Source: Burkholderia sp. BCC0322
Lineage (GTDB): Bacteria; Pseudomonadota; Gammaproteobacteria; Burkholderiales; Burkholderiaceae
DNA length: 64,000 bases
Assembly (NCBI RefSeq): GCF_902833045.1
Contig: NZ_CADFDU010000002.1
Span: 62,001 to 126,000, forward strand
Direction of reading: 5' to 3'
The notes under the pieces are model-generated. The model was not told the origin of the DNA. It made no database searches and was given only the letters and a program-made list of their open reading frames with translations. Made by a program: the position numbers and the translations under genes. How positions within the stretch are numbered: the first letter of the stretch is position 1; every line of letters starts with the position of its first letter. Positions 1-7,891 of the stretch are shown piece by piece.

Positions 1-58
1 GGATCGCGCCGGCGCCGGCGGCGGCCACGCTCAGGAATTGTCGGCGGGACAGTGCCAT
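1..58 (-). CDS. DUF1501 family protein, N-terminus only (Tat signal)
   Basis: Only the first 19 codons are in the window. They read MALSRRQFLSVAAAGAGAI, a twin-arginine signal (SRRQFL followed by a small-residue hydrophobic stretch). The start lies 2 bases after the stop of the upstream DUF1800 gene. DUF1800 and DUF1501 genes are typically paired in this order and the DUF1501 partner is usually Tat-exported, so I infer DUF1501. The body of the protein lies outside the window, so the family call rests on context. Confidence 0.6.
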   Translation of the reverse strand, partial: MALSRRQFLSVAAAGAGAI

Positions 59-60
59 GG

Positions 61-1455
61 TCATCTCCGTTGGAAATCGGGCGATACGAGCAGCAGTGCG
101 AGCGACGTGGTCGCGCTTTCGGCGCGCGACAACGCAGTCGCCGTCGGCGCGCTCAACGAACCGGCGAGCAGCGTGTTGCCGAGCGCACGCGGGTCGAGCC
201 GGTCGCCCGTGCGCGCGGCCAGCCGCTGCGCGAGCTCGACACGGCGTACGAGCGCGTCGGGCGCGGCCCAGCTCGCGGCAACATCGTCGTAACCGGCCGG
301 CGAGCCGGGCCGCCACACCGGCTGGCCAAGCTGCGTGAGCAGCGGCGCGACCTTCAGGTCGCCCGTGTCGTGCCAGCCGAGCCCTCGCAGCGACGACACG
401 GCCCACTCCCACGGCGTCTTGAACTTGCGGTTGACCGGCGCCCACGCCTCGGGCGCATCGACGAGCACGCGATAGACGGTCGGCAAATCGCCGCCGCTCG
501 CATCGAACGCGCGGGCGAGCCGATCGGTCAGCGCGGGCGGCGGATTGTCGGCGACGAAATGACGGGCAAGCTGGAACGCGATATGCCGGCCGGTCGCCTC
601 CGAATGCGCGAGGTCGTGCAGGATCGCGCGCGCCTGCGCTTCGCCGGGCTGGTCGTAGCTGCGCCCCATTACGTTACGCACGCCGGGCTCGTGCAGTTTC
701 GGGCGAAACACGAACGCGCCGGGCGCCGCATCGCCGGGCTGCGGGCCGCGCCCGCCGGCGATGCTCCAGCCGGTCAGCGCGCGTGCGAATTCCGTCACGT
801 CGGCTTGCGTGTAACCCGTGCGTACGCCGAGCGTGTGCAACTCCATGATTTCGCGCGCGAGATTCTCGTTGAGCCCCCGTCTGGCCGCCGGATTGCGTGC
901 CTCGGCACGCAGCGCGGCCGGGCTGTCGGGGCCGACCGAGCGCGCCTGGTCGAGGAAGAGCTGCATCGCGGGATGCTGTTCGACGGCAACCAGCATGTCC
1001 TCGAAACGGCCGAGCACGTGCGGGCGGATCGCGTCGCGTTCGAACGCGCCCGCGTAGGCCGCCACCGGCCCCTTGTCGACCGACACCGCGAAATGGTTCG
1101 CCCAGAAATGCACGAGACGCTCGACGAACGGCGCGGGCGTATTCAGCGCACTGTTCATCCGCGCGACGACGGCGCTGCGGTACGTGTCGTTGCCGTCGCG
1201 CCGGATCGACTGCTCGGTCGCGCGCTTCGTCGCCGGATCGTTGCCGGTCATCGCATTGCGCGCGTTAGCAAAGCGCGTCGCGAGCGCGACCGCGTCGGGT
1301 TCGCCGGCCCACGCGGCCGGCCGCGCGTCGTAACGGTCGAATTGCGCGACGAGCGCCGCCTTCGGGTCGGCAGGCGGCGCTTCGTCGGCGCGCGCGCCGA
1401 GACCGAAGCGGTTCAGCGCGATGGCGGCCGGTGTGATGTCGTTCGGGTGGTCCAT
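61..1455 (-). CDS. DUF1800 domain-containing protein
   Basis: A 464-residue protein of the DUF1800 family, whose biochemical role is not established. Typical features are the N-terminal AAIALNRFGLG stretch, FVERLVHFWANHFAVS near residue 110, and LNENLAREIMELHTLGV with the FARALTGW motif near residues 215-240. I chose the ATG at 1455 (MDHPND) because it places the family N-terminus correctly. An upstream in-frame ATG at 1524 would add 23 residues that do not look like part of the family. It is cotranscribed with the Tat-signal protein that begins 2 bases downstream. The pair probably acts in the periplasm. Confidence 0.8.
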   Translation of the reverse strand: MDHPNDITPAAIALNRFGLGARADEAPPADPKAALVAQFDRYDARPAAWAGEPDAVALATRFANARNAMTGNDPATKRATEQSIRRDGNDTYRSAVVARMNSALNTPAPFVERLVHFWANHFAVSVDKGPVAAYAGAFERDAIRPHVLGRFEDMLVAVEQHPAMQLFLDQARSVGPDSPAALRAEARNPAARRGLNENLAREIMELHTLGVRTGYTQADVTEFARALTGWSIAGGRGPQPGDAAPGAFVFRPKLHEPGVRNVMGRSYDQPGEAQARAILHDLAHSEATGRHIAFQLARHFVADNPPPALTDRLARAFDASGGDLPTVYRVLVDAPEAWAPVNRKFKTPWEWAVSSLRGLGWHDTGDLKVAPLLTQLGQPVWRPGSPAGYDDVAASWAAPDALVRRVELAQRLAARTGDRLDPRALGNTLLAGSLSAPTATALSRAESATTSLALLLVSPDFQRR

Positions 1456-2125
1456 GAAAGGGCTCTCGCGATGCGTACCCGTGTTTAACGTCGGTCGGCG
1501 GGAAATCCGTCGCGCGGAAGGCAAATATTTCGGGTTTGTCTCGCGGGTTTGTCTCGCGGCTTTGAATGCGTGCGTGTTGCAGCTCGAATTTCAATCACGG
1601 ATTCGACTGACGGTTACTGACGGTTGCGGCGAATCGGGGGCGCTCGGCCGCCGTACCGCCGTATCGCCGCTCCGTGCGTTGCCGGAGGCTGGGCATGCTT
1701 CGAAATACGGATGAAAGGTGTTTCACCTTTCGCAAACCTGACCGGCTCGGATCGGCGCGCTCGCTCGCGGATGCCCGGCACCTGCGAATCACCGCTTGCC
1801 GCGTCGAAGCCGCCAGGCGCTTGCCCTTCGCGAAAAGCGATCTAGACTCGTGTAACGACGTTCGCATGAAAAACGACGCGTGTGCCCTCAAGCGCAATCA
1901 CGGCGAAATCGTTCGGTTCGTCGAATCGCATCGGGCGTCGCGCGTCGGCAGCAAGGCGACCGTTCTTGCAGCCACCGCTCGCCACGTCTCGCGTCGACGT
2001 GGCGCCACTCCATCGACCAGGAGAAGCTGCCGCATTCCCGCCTGCCACGACGGATTGCGCCGGCCACCGCTACGATGCCCACTCTTCCCGTCAGCTTGCG
2101 TGCGCGGTTTCGTTGTTTCGGTTCG
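1456..2125. other. Non-coding stretch, with one inverted repeat
   Basis: No convincing gene lies between the DUF1800 gene and the hydrolase, which diverge from here. Open frames in this stretch have poor codon bias. The base composition is less GC-rich around 1700-1740. The only clear structure is the hairpin at 1713-1731, listed separately. Promoters for both flanking genes should lie here, but I could not pick out convincing boxes. Confidence 0.5.
1713..1731. repeat. 8-bp perfect inverted repeat
   Basis: GAAAGGTG and CACCTTTC are separated by TTT, a perfect 8-bp stem with a 3-base loop. No T-run follows on either strand, so it is not a standard terminator. It could be an operator for either divergent gene. 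The function is unknown. Confidence 0.4.
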
Positions 2126-2932
2126 ATGCGTCCGCCCTCGCGCTGGACCCGCGCGTGGCTGCTTGCGGTCGCGCTGACGCTGCACGGCTATCCGGCACAC
2201 GCGCAGAACGAGCCCAAGGTGGTCGACGTCCCGACCCGTCCCGGCGTGACTCAGCGGTTTCTCTTCATCGCGCCGGAAGCACCGAAGGCCGCGGCCATTC
2301 TCTATGCCGGCGGGCACGGCGGGCTGCAACTGGAGCCGTCCGGACGGTTCGGGTGGGGCACCGGCAACTTTCTCGTCCGCACCAGGCAGTTGTTCGTGAA
2401 GGACGGCATCGCCGTCGCGGTCATCGACGCACCGAGTGACCGGCAATCCGCGCCCTACCTCAACGGCTTTCGACTCTCGAAGGAACACGCCGACGACGCG
2501 CGTGCCGTGATCGCCTGGTTGCGGGAGCAACTGCACGTACCTGTATGGCTGGTCGGGACGAGCCGCGGCACCCAGTCCGCCGCTGCCATTGCGATCGCGC
2601 TGGCCGGCGGCGGCGGGCCCGACGGTATCGTGCTGACATCCACCATCCTCCGCGACGATCGAGGCGGCACCGCTGTCACGGACATGAACCTTGCCAGCCT
2701 CAGGATTCCGGTGCTCGTCGTTCACCACGAGAATGACGGCTGCAAATATTGTCCGGTATCCGAAACGGACGCGCTGATGAAGAAACTGGAGGCGTCGCCC
2801 AAAACCGACCTGATGATCGTGTCGGGCGGCACGTCCCGGGGCGATCCGTGCGAGGCATTTGCCTATCACGGCTTCAATGGCCTGGAGAGCGGCGTGGTCG
2901 ACGCGATCGCCGCGTGGATGCTTGCACGTTGA
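2126..2932 (+). CDS. Secreted alpha/beta hydrolase-like protein
   Basis: A 268-residue protein with a clear signal peptide (basic MRPPSRWTR, hydrophobic AWLLAVALTL, cleavage near AHAQ). It has an alpha/beta hydrolase fold: nucleophile elbow VGTSRGTQSA (Ser in GxSxG), a candidate acid in VHHENDGCKYC, and a candidate catalytic His in AYHGFNG near the C-terminus. The CKYC pair may form a periplasmic disulfide. An ATG at 2075 is also in frame but would bury the signal peptide 17 residues in, so I prefer 2126; neither start has a strong ribosome site. The substrate is unknown. It is followed by a gap and then a convergent operon, so it is probably monocistronic. Confidence 0.7.
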   Translation: MRPPSRWTRAWLLAVALTLHGYPAHAQNEPKVVDVPTRPGVTQRFLFIAPEAPKAAAILYAGGHGGLQLEPSGRFGWGTGNFLVRTRQLFVKDGIAVAVIDAPSDRQSAPYLNGFRLSKEHADDARAVIAWLREQLHVPVWLVGTSRGTQSAAAIAIALAGGGGPDGIVLTSTILRDDRGGTAVTDMNLASLRIPVLVVHHENDGCKYCPVSETDALMKKLEASPKTDLMIVSGGTSRGDPCEAFAYHGFNGLESGVVDAIAAWMLAR

Positions 2933-3084
2933 ACGTGCGCGCGGCGTAGCGCCGTCGCAGTTGCGTCGCGACGCTTCGCTGAAGCGTGCCTGCAAGCGTT
3001 GTCGATCGACACGCCGCGTACGCGTTGCGCATCACTGACAGGGCACGCCGTCGCACGTCGCCCGCGCGGCGTTTGCTTGCCGAT

Positions 3085-3588
3085 TTATCGACTCGCCGCG
3101 TCGCCCTGCTGCTTCTGCCACTTCGGCGGCAGCCGCCAGTTGCCGCTACGCCGCAACCCGTCGACGAACTTCGCACGCTCGTCCGGCGTCAGCGTCGCCG
3201 CGAAATCGACGACGCTGCGCTCGACCTGCGCACGCAGCGCGGTATCGGCCGCACGCGTACGTTCGAGCGCGGCGTCGATCGCCGTCCGATCGAGTTGCGG
3301 CGCGGCGAGCAGATCCAGCACGGTGATCCGGTCGTCGCGCCCTTCCCGTGCGAAATCGCGGCCGTCCTTGCGCGCCGCCTTCAGCGCCGCAACGAACGCC
3401 TGCTGGCGCGCGTCAGGCAATTCGTCCGCGGCGAAACGCAATGCAGTGCGCGACGCAGGCGCACCCGCGGCCCGCAGGTCGCGATGCGTCGAAAACCACT
3501 GATACGCACCGCCGCCGATCGCGCCGAGCATGAATACGTTCAGCACGACCGAGCCGACGAGGACGAACTTCCAGCCACGCTCACTCAT
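3085..3588 (-). CDS. Periplasmic heavy-metal-sensor-type protein (CnrX/Spy-like)
   Basis: A 167-residue protein with one N-terminal membrane segment (residues about 7-28, FVLVGSVVLNVFMLGAIGGG) and an alpha-helical periplasmic part rich in Arg, Asp and Ala, ending in a conserved-looking NWRLPPKW. This matches the general form of periplasmic heavy-metal sensor/resistance proteins (CnrX, Spy and CpxP relatives). Its ATG overlaps the stop of the anti-sigma gene by 4 bases (ATGA), so the two are translationally coupled. With the upstream sigma factor it gives a sigma, membrane anti-sigma and periplasmic sensor cassette. The ligand cannot be read from the sequence: no dense His/Met/Cys cluster is visible. 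Confidence 0.7.
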   Translation of the reverse strand: MSERGWKFVLVGSVVLNVFMLGAIGGGAYQWFSTHRDLRAAGAPASRTALRFAADELPDARQQAFVAALKAARKDGRDFAREGRDDRITVLDLLAAPQLDRTAIDAALERTRAADTALRAQVERSVVDFAATLTPDERAKFVDGLRRSGNWRLPPKWQKQQGDAASR

Positions 3589-4001
3589 TCATCACTCCAG
3601 TCCACGCTCGGCCCACCGAACGTCGTTGTCAGATAGCCCGGCTCGTGCGAAGGCGGCACGCTGCCGAACATCAGCATCGACACGGCCACCGCACCCGCGA
3701 GCGCGCCGGCCAGGCCCACGCCCGCGAATGCCGCGCCCGACCACCACACGGCGCCGCGCCGCCGCGCGCGCCGCGGTGCGGGCGCCGTCGCGACGATGCG
3801 CTCGACGAGCGCCGGTGCGGGCGGTGCGACCGTATCGTTGGCGAGCCACGCATCGAGTTCGGCCGCATCGTCCAGCGCCGCCAATGCGTCGCCCGGATGC
3901 GCGCGCGCCCATGCCTCGGCGGCCGCGCGCTCGCCGTCCGGCCAGCGCCGCGCATCCGAGCCGTACGCGGCGACGATGGTGCGAAATCGTTCGGGTGTCA
4001 T
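3585..4001 (-). CDS. Anti-sigma factor, single membrane span
   Basis: A 138-residue protein. The cytoplasmic N-terminus (MTPERFRTIVAAYGSDARRWPDGERAAAEAWARAHP is the region, residues 1-36) is followed by a linker and a membrane segment near residues 86-112 (AAFAGVGLAGALAGAVAVSM), then a short periplasmic tail. Gene order (sigma, this, periplasmic sensor) and ATGA overlaps on both sides support the anti-sigma role. The N-terminal helix with a W-P-x-G-E turn resembles small anti-sigma proteins of ECF systems. No zinc-binding HxxxCxxC motif is present, so it is not a ZAS-type anti-sigma. Confidence 0.65.
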   Translation of the reverse strand: MTPERFRTIVAAYGSDARRWPDGERAAAEAWARAHPGDALAALDDAAELDAWLANDTVAPPAPALVERIVATAPAPRRARRRGAVWWSGAAFAGVGLAGALAGAVAVSMLMFGSVPPSHEPGYLTTTFGGPSVDWSDE

Positions 4002-4666
4002 CGGATGTCCTCGCTAGGTGAATCGCCCGCCAGTTGCGCGCGCAAGTTTCGCCGCGCACGCGCGAGCAGGCTTTCCAGCGCGTCAACGGTAATGCCCATC
4101 AGGTTGGCCGCCTCCACGTTCGACATTTCCTGATAGTACTGGAGCACGAGCGCTTCGCGCTGCCTCGTCGGCAACGCCGCGAGCGCCTGCCGCACGCGCG
4201 CGTCGCGCGAGCGGAGCTCCGCACGCATGGCCGGCTCCGGTTGCGGATCGGGCACGTCGGGCAACACTTCGACCGGCTCCTCACGGCGGCCGCGCAAGCG
4301 GTCGTAGCACAGATTCAGCACGACGCGATGCAGCCACGTGTCGAACCGTGCCTCGCTTTCGCGCCAGCCCGGCGCCTGTTTCCAGATCCGCAAGAACGTC
4401 TCCTGTGCGACATCCTCGGCTTCCGTGCGGTCGCCGAGCATGCGCGTCGCGAGCGCGAGCAGCCGCGGCAGCTTGCGCGCGACGAGCATGCGCACGGCCG
4501 ACGCGTCGCGCGCGCCGACCCGTGCGACCAGGGCCGCGTCCGGATCGACGTCGCTCAACGCGGGGCGCTCCAGCGCATCGCGCGTCTGTGCCGCGGCGCG
4601 ATCGTCGGTGCGCCCGCCGGCAGACTGAAACTCATCGTCGTGCTCTCCTTGCATGCGCCGCGTCAT
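3998..4666 (-). CDS. ECF RNA polymerase sigma factor
   Basis: Region 2 is clear: ALATRMLGDRTEAEDVAQETFLRIW with DTWLHRVVLNLCYDRLR. Region 4 is LAALPTRQREALVLQYYQEMSNVEAANLMGITVDALESLLARARRNLR, ending shortly after. It directs core polymerase to a small regulon, presumably including its own operon, when released by the anti-sigma protein. The start is uncertain. I use ATG 4666; ATG 4762 and 4654 are in frame but none has a good ribosome site. The only strong site (AAGGAGAG) precedes an out-of-frame ATG at 4635 (see findings). The stop overlaps the anti-sigma start by 4 bases. Confidence 0.8.
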   Translation of the reverse strand: MTRRMQGEHDDEFQSAGGRTDDRAAAQTRDALERPALSDVDPDAALVARVGARDASAVRMLVARKLPRLLALATRMLGDRTEAEDVAQETFLRIWKQAPGWRESEARFDTWLHRVVLNLCYDRLRGRREEPVEVLPDVPDPQPEPAMRAELRSRDARVRQALAALPTRQREALVLQYYQEMSNVEAANLMGITVDALESLLARARRNLRAQLAGDSPSEDIR

Positions 4667-4819
4667 TACCCGGCCCCGCCAGACTGGCGGCTCGGGCTCG
4701 CCGCGCGCATCGCGCACGGCCTCGGCAAGGTCCGTTTCATCGGCATCCGTTTCAGGCTGCATGGCGATCGGGTCGATCGGGTGCCGGCCGCCCGTTCGCG
4801 CGAGCGGCGGCCGGCGTGC

Positions 4820-4933
4820 TCAATATACGACGACCGGCGCGGGCCGGTAATAGGCCGGGCGCGCGGGCACCACGACACAGCCGGCCAGCACGATGACGGC
4901 GGCCGCCAGTATCACCACGGTTCGAAAAGGCAT
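4820..4933 (-). CDS. Small lipoprotein, 37 residues
   Basis: Too short for standard ORF lists. It reads MPFRTVVILAAAVIVLAGC as a lipoprotein signal with lipobox LAGC (Cys 19), followed by a short VVVPARPAYYRPAPVVVY tail rich in Tyr and Pro. A GAGG ribosome site lies 8 bases before the ATG. It sits just downstream of the YXWGXW-repeat protein on the same strand, so the two probably share a transcript. The likely role is a small outer-membrane or periplasm-facing anchored peptide; no biochemical function is known to me. Confidence 0.65.
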   Translation of the reverse strand: MPFRTVVILAAAVIVLAGCVVVPARPAYYRPAPVVVY

Positions 4934-5003
4934 GGCTGCGCCTCATGACGTTGCGGGAGACAGCCGCCGCGCCGGCACCGCGTGCCGTGCGGCGGCATGC
5001 GCA

Positions 5004-5303
5004 TCAGGCCCAGTGGCCCGGAACCCAGCGCCACGCCGGGCCGCGCGCGGCCCAGTGGCCCGGCACCCAGTGATAACCGACGCGAACCACTTGCCAGTGG
5101 CCCGGAATCCACACGTAGCGGCCCTGCCGCCAGTGCCAGTGGCCCTGGTCCCACACGTAGCCCGCGCGTGGCGCCGGCATCACTTCGACGCGAGGCGGCG
5201 GCGGCGCGTAAGGCGCGACGATGACGGCCTGTGCGAAGGCCGCCGACGCGGCCAGCGCGGCCACGCATGCCGTGGCAAACCGCAATGACGTGGAAAGCTT
5301 CAT
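5004..5303 (-). CDS. YXWGXW repeat-containing secreted protein
   Basis: A 99-residue protein with a cleavable signal (MKLSTSLRFATACVAALAASAAFAQ) and a mature part of tandem aromatic repeats: GYVWDQGHWHW, GRYVWIPGHW, GYHWVPGHW and AWRWVPGHW. These are the YXWGXW-type repeats of small betaproteobacterial envelope proteins. The start at 5303 is preceded by GGAA 7 bases upstream. The longer frame from 5348 would bury the signal peptide. It is followed after 70 bases by the small lipoprotein. The repeats may bind a ligand or form an adhesive surface, which is inference. Confidence 0.8.
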   Translation of the reverse strand: MKLSTSLRFATACVAALAASAAFAQAVIVAPYAPPPPRVEVMPAPRAGYVWDQGHWHWRQGRYVWIPGHWQVVRVGYHWVPGHWAARGPAWRWVPGHWA

Positions 5304-5621
5304 GAAAGATTCCGAAGTAACGAGTATCGACCGGTAGCGGCCGTTCATGCGTTAAACGGCGCGGGCGAACAGAATCCGTCGCGGTGGCGGCAAATAAATT
5401 TCGGCCGAGCCGGATGCACGTCGGCGCAGGCCGGATGGCACGATCCGCACGCCCGGGCATGAGCCAAACTTGCGCGGGGTTGCCCTGCTGTCACAACTCG
5501 GCAAAACTGCCCTCCGACAATGACTCGCACCGGGATCCCGCTCGTTTCCGGCTCACGCATTGGCCGCGCGCGCGGCCAGGCGGTTCCACATCTCGCGTCT
5601 CCACCAACGAAAACACCGACC
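5304..5621. other. Divergent intergenic region, no gene seen
   Basis: It separates the minus-strand YXWGXW gene from the plus-strand phosphatase gene. It must contain both promoters. I looked for a Pho box in front of the phosphatase and found only a poor half-site (CTGTCAC near 5488), so phosphate control is not supported. There is no strong inverted repeat. Confidence 0.4.
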
Positions 5622-7307
5622 ATGTCGAACCAGGACAACTCCCCGATCCAGCCGAACGAGCCGGCCGCGTCCGTGTCGCGTCGCGGCTTCCTGAAACTCG
5701 CCGGCGTATCCGGCCTCGCTACCGCCGCCGGCGGCCTCGCGGCAGCCAGGGCCGCCGCGTCGAACCCGGACGGCACGCCCGAACAGGTTCACCTGACGTG
5801 GGGCAACGACCCGGCGTCCGAAGTCGTGATCTCGTGGGCATCGCTCGCGTCGGCCGTCAATCCGCGCGCGCGCATCGTCGCCGACGGCGAGCCCGCGCGC
5901 ACCGTGCACGGCGTCCAGCGCCTGTACACCGACGGCCTGAACGGCGAGACGGTATTTACGTACCACGCACGCGTGCACGGGCTGAAGCCGAATACGCGCT
6001 ACCGCTACGAGATCACGGCCGACAACGACAGCAACGCCGCGCAGCCGTTCTCCGCGACTTTCTCGACGGCGCCGCGCGGCCGCGCGCCGTTCCGCTTCAC
6101 GAGCTACGGCGATCTCGCGACGCCGAACGGCGCGTGGGTGCTGTCGTCGCCGCAGAGCCGCTTCGCGGTGCAGGCCGTCGAGCAATTCCAGCCGCTGTTC
6201 CACCTGCTGAACGGCGACCTCTGCTACGCGAACCTGAACCCCGCGCACCAGCCCGACGTGTGGCGCGATTTCGGCAACAACAACCAGACGTCGGCCGCGA
6301 ATCGTCCGTGGATGCCGTGCCCGGGCAATCACGAGATCGAGTTCAACAACGGCCCGCAGGGGCTCGACTCGTATCTCGCGCGCTATACGCTGCCGGAGAA
6401 CGGCACGCGCTTCCAGGGCCGCTGGTACAGCTTCCGCGTGAGCTCGGTGCTGTTCGTGTCGCTCGATGCGGACGACGTCGTGTACCAGGACGCCGCCGCG
6501 TTCGTCGGCGGCCCCGCGCCGCTCGTGCCGGCCGCGAGCACGGGCCGCCCGCCGATCGAGCCCGGCACGTCGTTCTACGTGCGCGGCTACAGTAACGGCG
6601 AGCAGACGCGCTGGCTCGAACACACGCTGCGTCATGCCGCGCATGACGACGATATCGACTGGATCGTCGTGCAGATGCACCAGGACGCGCTCAGTTCGTC
6701 GAAGACGGGCAACGGTTCCGACAAGGGCATTCGCGAAGCCTGGCTGCCGCTGTTCGACCGCTACGGCGTCGACCTCGTGCTGTGCGGCCACGATCACGAC
6801 TACGAGCGCAGCTACCCGGTGCGCGGCTGCAATCACCGCGCGGGTGTCGATGCGACGACCGGCGAAGTCGTCGAGACGCTGCAGCCGCGTCCGGTCGGCT
6901 CGAACGACCCGGACCGCACGACGTTCGACACGAGCCACGGCACGATCCACCTGATCCTCGGCGGCGGCGGCACCAGCGCGCCGCTCGACGTGTACGGCGA
7001 GAACCCGGCGACCGGCTTTGCGCGGGCGAAGGTGTTCACGAAGCCGAACCGGCCGGTGCCGGGCACGGCGCCGAACACGTTCGTGCGCGAGCCGGCCGAT
7101 GCGCTCGAGGATGCGATCTGGTCCGCGCGCCGCGATACGGGCACCGGCTACGGGATCGCCGTGTTCGATCACGACCCGGGCAAGCCGGGCGGTCACACGA
7201 CGATCACGATGCGCTACTACCACGCGCCGGGCGCCGACCAGCACCCGACCGCCGACTACGAGCTGTTCGAGACGATCGAGTTGAGCAAGAAGCGCAACGA
7301 GCGCTGA
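5622..7307 (+). CDS. Purple acid phosphatase-like metallophosphoesterase, Tat-exported
   Basis: A 561-residue protein that hydrolyses phosphate esters with a dinuclear metal centre in the periplasm. The ATG at 5622 starts a protein with a Tat signal ([10 protein letters not shown], residues 18-27). A fibronectin-like purple-acid-phosphatase N-terminal domain ([17 protein letters not shown]) comes next. Metal motifs in order are [26 protein letters not shown] and [11 protein letters not shown], so all expected Asp, Asn and His ligands are present. The frame is open 34 codons upstream of the chosen start, but those codons lack a signal. A GC-rich hairpin follows the gene. It appears monocistronic. 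Confidence 0.88.
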   Translation: MSNQDNSPIQPNEPAASVSRRGFLKLAGVSGLATAAGGLAAARAAASNPDGTPEQVHLTWGNDPASEVVISWASLASAVNPRARIVADGEPARTVHGVQRLYTDGLNGETVFTYHARVHGLKPNTRYRYEITADNDSNAAQPFSATFSTAPRGRAPFRFTSYGDLATPNGAWVLSSPQSRFAVQAVEQFQPLFHLLNGDLCYANLNPAHQPDVWRDFGNNNQTSAANRPWMPCPGNHEIEFNNGPQGLDSYLARYTLPENGTRFQGRWYSFRVSSVLFVSLDADDVVYQDAAAFVGGPAPLVPAASTGRPPIEPGTSFYVRGYSNGEQTRWLEHTLRHAAHDDDIDWIVVQMHQDALSSSKTGNGSDKGIREAWLPLFDRYGVDLVLCGHDHDYERSYPVRGCNHRAGVDATTGEVVETLQPRPVGSNDPDRTTFDTSHGTIHLILGGGGTSAPLDVYGENPATGFARAKVFTKPNRPVPGTAPNTFVREPADALEDAIWSARRDTGTGYGIAVFDHDPGKPGGHTTITMRYYHAPGADQHPTADYELFETIELSKKRNER

Positions 7308-7308
7308 C

Positions 7309-7338
7309 CGGGCGGGCACCCGTTGCGACGGGCGCCCG
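7309..7338 (+). terminator. Terminator-like hairpin after the phosphatase gene
   Basis: CGGGCG pairs with CGCCCG and, inside it, CCCGT pairs with ACGGG, with a TTGC loop and a 4-base bulge. It begins 2 bases after the stop codon and is followed by ATGTTTC, a weak T-tract. It is plausibly an intrinsic terminator. Confidence 0.5.
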
Positions 7339-7373
7339 ATGTTTCGCTTGTCCGGTTAGTTGCGTACGCAACG

Positions 7374-7748
7374 TTACGGGGCGATCAGGATGCCGCGGTT
7401 CGCGAAATAGCGGTCGAAGATCGCGCGCGGCATCGCCACGCTCTGCTGCGTGCGCACGTCGAACCCGGACGAATTGTGGAACAGCCAGTCGCCGGTATCG
7501 CGGTTCGCGCCGAACACGAGCACCAGATGCCCGCCGCGGGACGGCGGCTCGAACCCGTCGTGCCGGATGCCAGGATGAACCGACGCCATCGACATGTGGC
7601 CATCATGCAGCCTCGGTTCGAGCGCGGCCGAATCGATCCCTTCCACGACATCCCCGTCGATCCCGTACCGCTCGCGCACCCAGTGCACGAAGGGCCGATA
7701 ATGCAGGCGCTTGCCGGTGTCGCCGAGTTCAGGCCGATCGCCGCCCAC
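7374..7748 (-). pseudogene. C-terminal remnant of a C39-like peptidase
   Basis: About 124 codons remain. The segment HMSMASVHPGIR, GGHLVLVFGANRD and WLFHNSSGFD followed by PRAIFDRYFANRGILI resembles the C-terminal half of peptidase C39-like (C39_2) proteins, carrying the catalytic His and Asn/Asp region. The N-terminal half with the nucleophilic Cys is missing. The frame is closed by a stop about 20 bases upstream, and the upstream bases belong to the promoter region of the next gene. The nominal start is a GTG with no ribosome site. I read this as a truncated, non-functional gene. Confidence 0.6.
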
Positions 7749-7891
7749 GCCGCGGCTCGATCTCCCTCACCTCGTTAAACTACGCGTTTGCGTCGGCAAT
7801 GGCCGTCCCGCATGCCGAAAGCATGCGTGGTTCATGCCGGCGGCCCCGAATCATCCGAAATCGAATTTGAATGTTGAAACAGGCAGGACGC

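Noticed and set aside
52-1488. Long plus-strand open frame opposite the DUF1800 gene (478 codons)
   Set aside because: Arg/Ala-rich translation with no family features; it is a GC-rich shadow of the minus-strand gene. The same applies to other long opposite-strand frames, such as 5553-7319, 20627-23194 and 27876-30401.
5480-5520. Possible Pho box before the purple acid phosphatase
   Set aside because: Only one CTGTCAC half-site; the second half-site at 11-base spacing does not match.
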